This document shows positions 59,903 to 64,000 of a stretch of 64,000 nt of DNA, in pieces. Position numbers and translations under genes: made by a program. Location: assembly GCA_934613505.1 (NCBI GenBank), contig CAKTTB010000002.1, positions 1 to 64,000 on the forward strand, read 5' to 3'. The stretch's first letter is position 1. Every line of letters begins with the position of its first letter. The notes beneath the pieces are model-generated. The model was not told the origin of the DNA, ran no database searches, and saw only the letters and a program-made list of their open reading frames with translations. The stretch is from an uncultured Oscillospiraceae bacterium. Its GTDB lineage: Bacteria; Bacillota; Clostridia; Oscillospirales; Oscillospiraceae.

Positions 59903-61435
59903 ATGGCGCAATATTTTCTCGGTATCGAGCTTGGCTCGACCCGCATCAAGGCTGTTCTGCTGAACGCAGAACGGCAGATCGTAAAGACCGGAGACTGCAC
60001 GTGGAAGAGCAAATTGGAGCATGGCGTCTGGACCTATCCCATGGACGCGGTGCAGGCCGGCCTGCAGACCGCGCTCGGGAATCTCGGCGCGCTGCCGGGC
60101 GAGATCTCGGCGATGGGTATTTCAGGCATGATGCACGGGTATCTTGCCTTCGACAAGGACTGGAACCTCCTCGCACCGTTCCGGACGTGGCAGAACACCA
60201 TGACCGGCGAAGCGGCGGACAAGCTCACGGAGGCCTTTGGCTTCAATATCCCGCAGCGTTGGTCGGTGGCCCACCTGTATCAGGCCGTCCTGAACGGGGA
60301 AGCGCACGTCAAAAATATCGCCCATATCACCACGCTGGCCGGGTATGTTCACCATCTTCTCACCGGTGAAAACACCGTCGGCGTCGGCGAAGCGTCCGGC
60401 ATGTTCCCCATCGACAGCACAGCCTGCACGTATGACGCGGCCATGCTCGATCAGTTCGACGCCCTGACCGCCAGGTACGGCTTCGGCTGGAAGATCCGCG
60501 ACGTCCTGCCCACTGTCCTGACAGCCGGGCAGGCGGCAGGAACGCTGACAGAGGCCGGCAGCCGCTATCTGCATGGCCTTCTGCCCGCAGGGATCCCGTT
60601 CTGCCCGCCCGAGGGCGACGCAGGCACCGGCATGACGGCGACCAACGCCGTCGCGCCCCGGACCGGCAATGTCTCCGCCGGAACGTCCATCTTTGCCATG
60701 GTCGTTCTCGAAAAGCCATTGTCGAAGGTCTATCCCGAGATCGACATGGTCACGACGCCCAGCGGCAAACCCGTCGCCATGGTGCACTGCAATAACTGCA
60801 CCAATGACATGAACGCGTGGGTGAGCCTTCTCGGCGAGACCGCAGAGCTCTTCGGCGCAGAAGTCTCCACCGGCGAACTCTACACAAAACTCTACCAGAA
60901 GAGCCTTGAGGGCGATACAGACTGCTCCGGCATCCTGACCTATAATTACATGGCAGGCGAGGGCGTCACCCATCTGGACGAGGGCCGCCCGATGGTCGTC
61001 CGTAAGCCGGAAAGTAAATTCACCCTTGCCAACTTCCTGCGCTCGCAGCTCTACGCCACCATGGCGACACTGAAGCTCGGCATGGACATTCTCGCAGAAG
61101 AGCATGTCGCCATCGACAGCCTGACCGGCCACGGCGGCCTGTTCAAGACGCCCATCGTCGGCCAGAAATACATGGCCGCGGCCTGCCACGCGCCCGTCAC
61201 CTGCATGGAATCGGCAGGCGAGGGCGGCCCGTACGGCATGGCGCTGCTGGCTGCGTATCTGGTGCAGAAGAAGCCCGGCCAGACGCTCGAGCAGTATCTG
61301 GAAGCCGAAATATTTGCCGAGGTCAAACGCACCACGCTCGCACCCGATCCCGCGGATGCAGCCGGCTTTGACCGCTATCTCGCGCAGTACCGCAGCGGCC
61401 TTGCCGCACAGCGCGCAGCTGTGCAGGCGTTTTGA
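59903..61435 (+). CDS. FGGY-family carbohydrate kinase (probable L-ribulokinase)
   Basis: Sugar kinase of the hexokinase/actin fold, 510 aa. Phosphate-1 loop [16 protein letters not shown] (about 5-20), [14 protein letters not shown], and the C-terminal adenosine region [26 protein letters not shown] are visible. FGGY kinases phosphorylate various pentoses and polyols; the AraD-type epimerase gene 17 bp downstream makes L-ribulose the likely substrate. A start at 59903 with AAGGAGG upstream is clear. The exact sugar is inferred from context. Confidence 0.83.
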   Translation: MAQYFLGIELGSTRIKAVLLNAERQIVKTGDCTWKSKLEHGVWTYPMDAVQAGLQTALGNLGALPGEISAMGISGMMHGYLAFDKDWNLLAPFRTWQNTMTGEAADKLTEAFGFNIPQRWSVAHLYQAVLNGEAHVKNIAHITTLAGYVHHLLTGENTVGVGEASGMFPIDSTACTYDAAMLDQFDALTARYGFGWKIRDVLPTVLTAGQAAGTLTEAGSRYLHGLLPAGIPFCPPEGDAGTGMTATNAVAPRTGNVSAGTSIFAMVVLEKPLSKVYPEIDMVTTPSGKPVAMVHCNNCTNDMNAWVSLLGETAELFGAEVSTGELYTKLYQKSLEGDTDCSGILTYNYMAGEGVTHLDEGRPMVVRKPESKFTLANFLRSQLYATMATLKLGMDILAEEHVAIDSLTGHGGLFKTPIVGQKYMAAACHAPVTCMESAGEGGPYGMALLAAYLVQKKPGQTLEQYLEAEIFAEVKRTTLAPDPADAAGFDRYLAQYRSGLAAQRAAVQAF

Positions 61436-61452
61436 AGGCAGGAGGAGAAACA

Positions 61453-62142
61453 ATGCTGGAAACACTGAAAAAGCAGGTACTGGAGGCCAATCTGGCGCTG
61501 CCGGAGCATCACCTTGTGACCTTTACATGGGGCAATGTCTCTGCCATCGACCGGGAGCGCGGTCTCGTTGTCATCAAGCCCTCCGGCGTGGCGTATGACG
61601 GCATGACGGAAGATGATATGGTCGTCGTTGATCTGGACGGCAATGTCGTCGAAGGCAAGTGGAAGCCGTCGAGCGATACGCCGACGCATCTGGTGCTCTA
61701 TAAGGCCTTCCCGGCCTGCGGCGGCATTGTCCACACGCATTCGCGCTGGGCGACGAGCTTTGCACAGGCGGGCGTCGGCATCCGGCCCCTCGGCACGACG
61801 CAGGCGGATTATTTCTACGGCGAAATTCCCTGCACCCGTGCGATGACGCCTGCGGAGATCGCGGGCGAATACGAAGCGGAGACCGGAAACGTGATCGTCG
61901 AAACGTTCCAAGGCAAAGACCCCATGGCCATCCCCGCTGTCCTTGTCCACAGCCACGGCCCGTTCGCATGGGGCAGGGATGCTGCGGAGGCTGTTCACAA
62001 CGCCGCCGTCCTCGAAGAGGTCGCGTTCATGAACTTCCATTCCCTGCAGCTGAACCCGGCCCAGACGCGCATGCAGCAGGAGCTGTTGGACAAGCACTAC
62101 CTCCGCAAACACGGCAAAAACGCCTATTACGGACAGGGCTGA
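61453..62142 (+). CDS. araD: L-ribulose-5-phosphate 4-epimerase (AraD family)
   Basis: Class II aldolase-fold enzyme that converts L-ribulose-5-phosphate to D-xylulose-5-phosphate. The 229-aa length is normal. Zinc-ligand motifs [13 protein letters not shown] (about 95-107) and [12 protein letters not shown] (about 157-168), plus [20 protein letters not shown], are typical. Start 61453 follows AGGAGGAG. UlaF/SgbE relatives have the same signature, so another pentulose phosphate is possible. No arabinose isomerase or transporter gene lies in this window. Confidence 0.9.
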   Translation: MLETLKKQVLEANLALPEHHLVTFTWGNVSAIDRERGLVVIKPSGVAYDGMTEDDMVVVDLDGNVVEGKWKPSSDTPTHLVLYKAFPACGGIVHTHSRWATSFAQAGVGIRPLGTTQADYFYGEIPCTRAMTPAEIAGEYEAETGNVIVETFQGKDPMAIPAVLVHSHGPFAWGRDAAEAVHNAAVLEEVAFMNFHSLQLNPAQTRMQQELLDKHYLRKHGKNAYYGQG

Positions 62143-62169
62143 GCAGCTTGGATCAAGGACGGAGAAGCC

Positions 62170-63759
62170 ATGAGCGTTACAGTTGAAGATCTTCTGAGAC
62201 TTCCTTCCCTGCGGCACGCGAAGGTCCTTGGCGGCGCAGGCGGCCTGCACAAGGTCGTCTCGTCCATTTCGGTGCTGGAATCCATCGACCCGAAGGTACT
62301 GGTCAGCGAGGTGTTCCCAAAGGACACCTCCTACGGCAGTGAGATCGTCATCACCGGCTTTCTCAACTGCATTGATGATGTGGACTGCCAGTGCTCCAAT
62401 CTCCTGCGGCTGGCGCAGGGCGGCGAGGTCGGACTGGTCCTGTATTATGTGGGCGTCTATCTGCCGAAGGTGGACAAGCGACTCATCGAGCTGGCTGACC
62501 GGCTGGATTTTGTCCTCATCTGCATGCCGGAGGGGCAGCGCCATCTGCGCTACAGCGACCTCATTTCCGACGTGACCGAGTGCATTTTCCGCGACCGCGC
62601 GGAATCGATCTCGCTGGTCTCGGATATTCTTGCGCGCATCTCCGCCGCGCCGCACCACCAGCAGACGGTCGGCACGGCGCTGCAGATGCTCTGCGCGGAG
62701 CTGTCCTGCTCCGTGGTTTTGTGCGACGAAAAGCAGCAGATCCTGAATCTTGCGACCTGGCCCCGCGGGCTGGACGAAGCGGTCCGACAGGGCGTGGAGC
62801 AGCTGCCGCCGCCCGACGGCAGAACGCAGCTGCCGTGCCCGTTCCTGAACGGTGCGGATCTCTACCGTCTGCCGATCCGCGCAGACCTTGCCCAGCCGCT
62901 GCAGCTGCTGCTCATCAAGGACGGCGAGCCGCTCAGCCAGCCGCTTCTCGAGCAGGCGGCGGACGTGACGCGGATCTGCGTCAATATATGGGGCCGAGCG
63001 CACGGCGCGATTGCCATCCACGAGCTGCTGCGCGCGATTTTGCAGGATGAGCCGCTGAAAATGCGCAGGCTCGGCGAGATTTTCCACGTGGATATCCCCT
63101 CCATCCATGAGCTCTGGATGCTCTGCGGCGTGCAGAACGTGCAGCGCGTGTCCGACCGGCTGGAGCAGGATCTGGAGCTTGCGCGGCAGTGCGCCGATAC
63201 CGTTATCGGCGCCATATATGAAGACCAGCCCATCATGTGCCTGAGCACGCCGCACAGCCTGCGGGAGACGGAGTGGGTCCTGGAGGAGCTTCTGCGGCGG
63301 GCGGAGACGGTCAGCCCGGATGCGGTCGTCGTCCGCTGCAGCGCGCTGCGCACAACGACCGACTGCCGCCGCGCCTATCTTCTGACGCAGGAGACGCTGC
63401 CGGACGCCAGACGCATTTTCCCGCGCAAGCGGCTGTTTTTGCTCGGCGAGCTGGAGCTGGCCGCCGAATGCCGCAAGTGCATCGCGCAGGGCGAATCCGC
63501 CGCGGAGGAGCAGACGCTGTCGCTGTCCGTTCTCCAAACGGACAAAGAGGAGCTCGACCTGGCCGGGACGCTCTGCACGTTCCTGCTGGACGGCGAGCTG
63601 AGCGTCACACGCACGGCGGAGCTTCTATATCTGCATAAAAACACGGTAAAATACCGCCTGCAGCGGATATCCGACCTTCTTGGCTTCCGCCCGGGCAAAA
63701 TGCCGGAGTCCATGCAGCTCTACCGTAGCGCCGCCATCTACCGGCTGCTGCGATCATAA
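62170..63759 (+). CDS. PucR-family transcriptional regulator
   Basis: 529 aa. The N-terminal PucR domain (about 1-130, TVEDLLRLPSLRHAKVLGGAGGLHKVVSSISVLE) is the purine-catabolism sensor module, and the C-terminal helix-turn-helix (LDGELSVTRTAELLYLHKNTVKYRLQRISDLLGF) is typical. It lies 27 bp after araD, possibly on the same transcript, but a terminator follows and the next gene, a probable nucleobase-type permease, is a more usual PucR target. Confidence 0.88.
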   Translation: MSVTVEDLLRLPSLRHAKVLGGAGGLHKVVSSISVLESIDPKVLVSEVFPKDTSYGSEIVITGFLNCIDDVDCQCSNLLRLAQGGEVGLVLYYVGVYLPKVDKRLIELADRLDFVLICMPEGQRHLRYSDLISDVTECIFRDRAESISLVSDILARISAAPHHQQTVGTALQMLCAELSCSVVLCDEKQQILNLATWPRGLDEAVRQGVEQLPPPDGRTQLPCPFLNGADLYRLPIRADLAQPLQLLLIKDGEPLSQPLLEQAADVTRICVNIWGRAHGAIAIHELLRAILQDEPLKMRRLGEIFHVDIPSIHELWMLCGVQNVQRVSDRLEQDLELARQCADTVIGAIYEDQPIMCLSTPHSLRETEWVLEELLRRAETVSPDAVVVRCSALRTTTDCRRAYLLTQETLPDARRIFPRKRLFLLGELELAAECRKCIAQGESAAEEQTLSLSVLQTDKEELDLAGTLCTFLLDGELSVTRTAELLYLHKNTVKYRLQRISDLLGFRPGKMPESMQLYRSAAIYRLLRS

Positions 63760-63780
63760 GCGCTAATAGAAGCTATAAGC

Positions 63781-63826
63781 AAGGCTTTGTTCTTTGTCCC
63801 TTAGGACAAAGAACAAAGCCTTTTTT
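63781..63826 (+). terminator. Terminator after the PucR-family gene
   Basis: A perfect 19-bp stem (AAGGCTTTGTTCTTTGTCC) with a small loop and a T6 tail. Confidence 0.92.
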
Positions 63827-63864
63827 CTGCCCATTCGACAGTGCTCTTTTACCCAGCAGCATGG

Positions 63865-63870
63865 TATACT
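63865..63870 (+). promoter_or_regulatory. Candidate -10 box of the next gene
   Basis: TATACT, 58 bp before the next ATG. No good -35 lies 16-18 bp upstream, so this may be an activated promoter. Confidence 0.35.
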
Positions 63871-63927
63871 TTCGGCATTCTCCGGGGCGTCCCGGAGCGG
63901 TGTCCAAGAGAAAGAGGTGTTTTTTCC

Positions 63928-64000
63928 ATGAGTGAGAAACAGGGAAGCGGATTCCATATCGACGAATCCAAACGGCAGAGCTGGCTGTCCATCGCAGCCG
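63928..64000 (+). CDS. Start of a probable NCS1-type permease (cut by window end)
   Basis: Only 24 codons are in the window, beginning MSEKQGSGFHIDESKRQSW with AAAGAGGTG upstream. The IDESKRQSWLS pattern just before a presumed first membrane helix recalls cytosine/purine permeases of the NCS1 family, which would suit the PucR neighbour. The evidence is too short for certainty. Confidence 0.4.
   Translation, partial: MSEKQGSGFHIDESKRQSWLSIAA

Overview
The window looks like chromosome from a high-GC (about 60%), Gram-positive, anaerobic spore former of the Clostridia, most likely an Oscillospiraceae/Oscillibacter-type gut bacterium. The evidence is the oxygen-sensitive ferredoxin-linked enzymes (IorAB, a ferredoxin-type aldo/keto reductase), a SpoIVB sporulation protease, a T-box and an FMN riboswitch, a GlgC/GlgD pair and a LysRS with a C-terminal tRNA-binding extension. 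This is inferred from gene content; no database was searched.

Layout. 0-0.5 kb: tandem ~192-bp repeats, each containing a 5' half of tRNA-Pro, behind a good promoter. 0.6-4.6 kb: trmB, then a TRAP-TAXI transporter. 4.8-11.9 kb: seven overlapping shikimate/tyrosine genes (aroF-tyrA-aroB-aroA-aroC-aroE/K-aroQ, all minus strand) behind a leader peptide (MFSTVFASYYYFTVVR), a terminator and a competing hairpin, i.e. classical attenuation on Tyr/Phe supply. 11.9-15.4 kb: nadE, a small AT-rich island with a decayed serine recombinase and repeat remnants, then tRNA-Gln. 15.7-16.7 kb: spoIVB.

16.7-24.1 kb: a six-gene operon (acyl-CoA ligase, iorA, iorB, paaK, ACT protein, aminotransferase) under a T-box with a probable tyrosine (UAC) specifier. 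Induction by uncharged tRNA-Tyr suggests that it rebuilds aromatic amino acids from arylacetates rather than degrading them. 24.1-34.4 kb: glycogen cluster glgB-C-D-A-P plus a GH13 hydrolase. 34.5-42.3 kb: mixed housekeeping genes (acyltransferase, aldo/keto reductase, mntP, PAP2-type protein, FMN-riboswitch-controlled ribU, rsuA) with two MITE-like elements.

42.5-50.3 kb: a PucR-type regulator, ftsEX, a coiled-coil M23 protein, an S41 protease, then greA-lysS. 50.4-59.4 kb is an accessory-like stretch: lipoproteins, an XRE regulator facing a 32-bp palindrome, two paralogous ~52-aa microproteins (shared SFHEIP...GYRVQ), a truncated acyltransferase, an ECF sigma/anti-sigma pair, galactokinase and a ZinT-like lipoprotein with a palindromic operator. 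59.5-64 kb: a short promoter-hairpin unit, an FGGY kinase with an AraD-type epimerase, a PucR regulator and the start of a probable permease. No CRISPR array, rRNA or intact prophage was seen.
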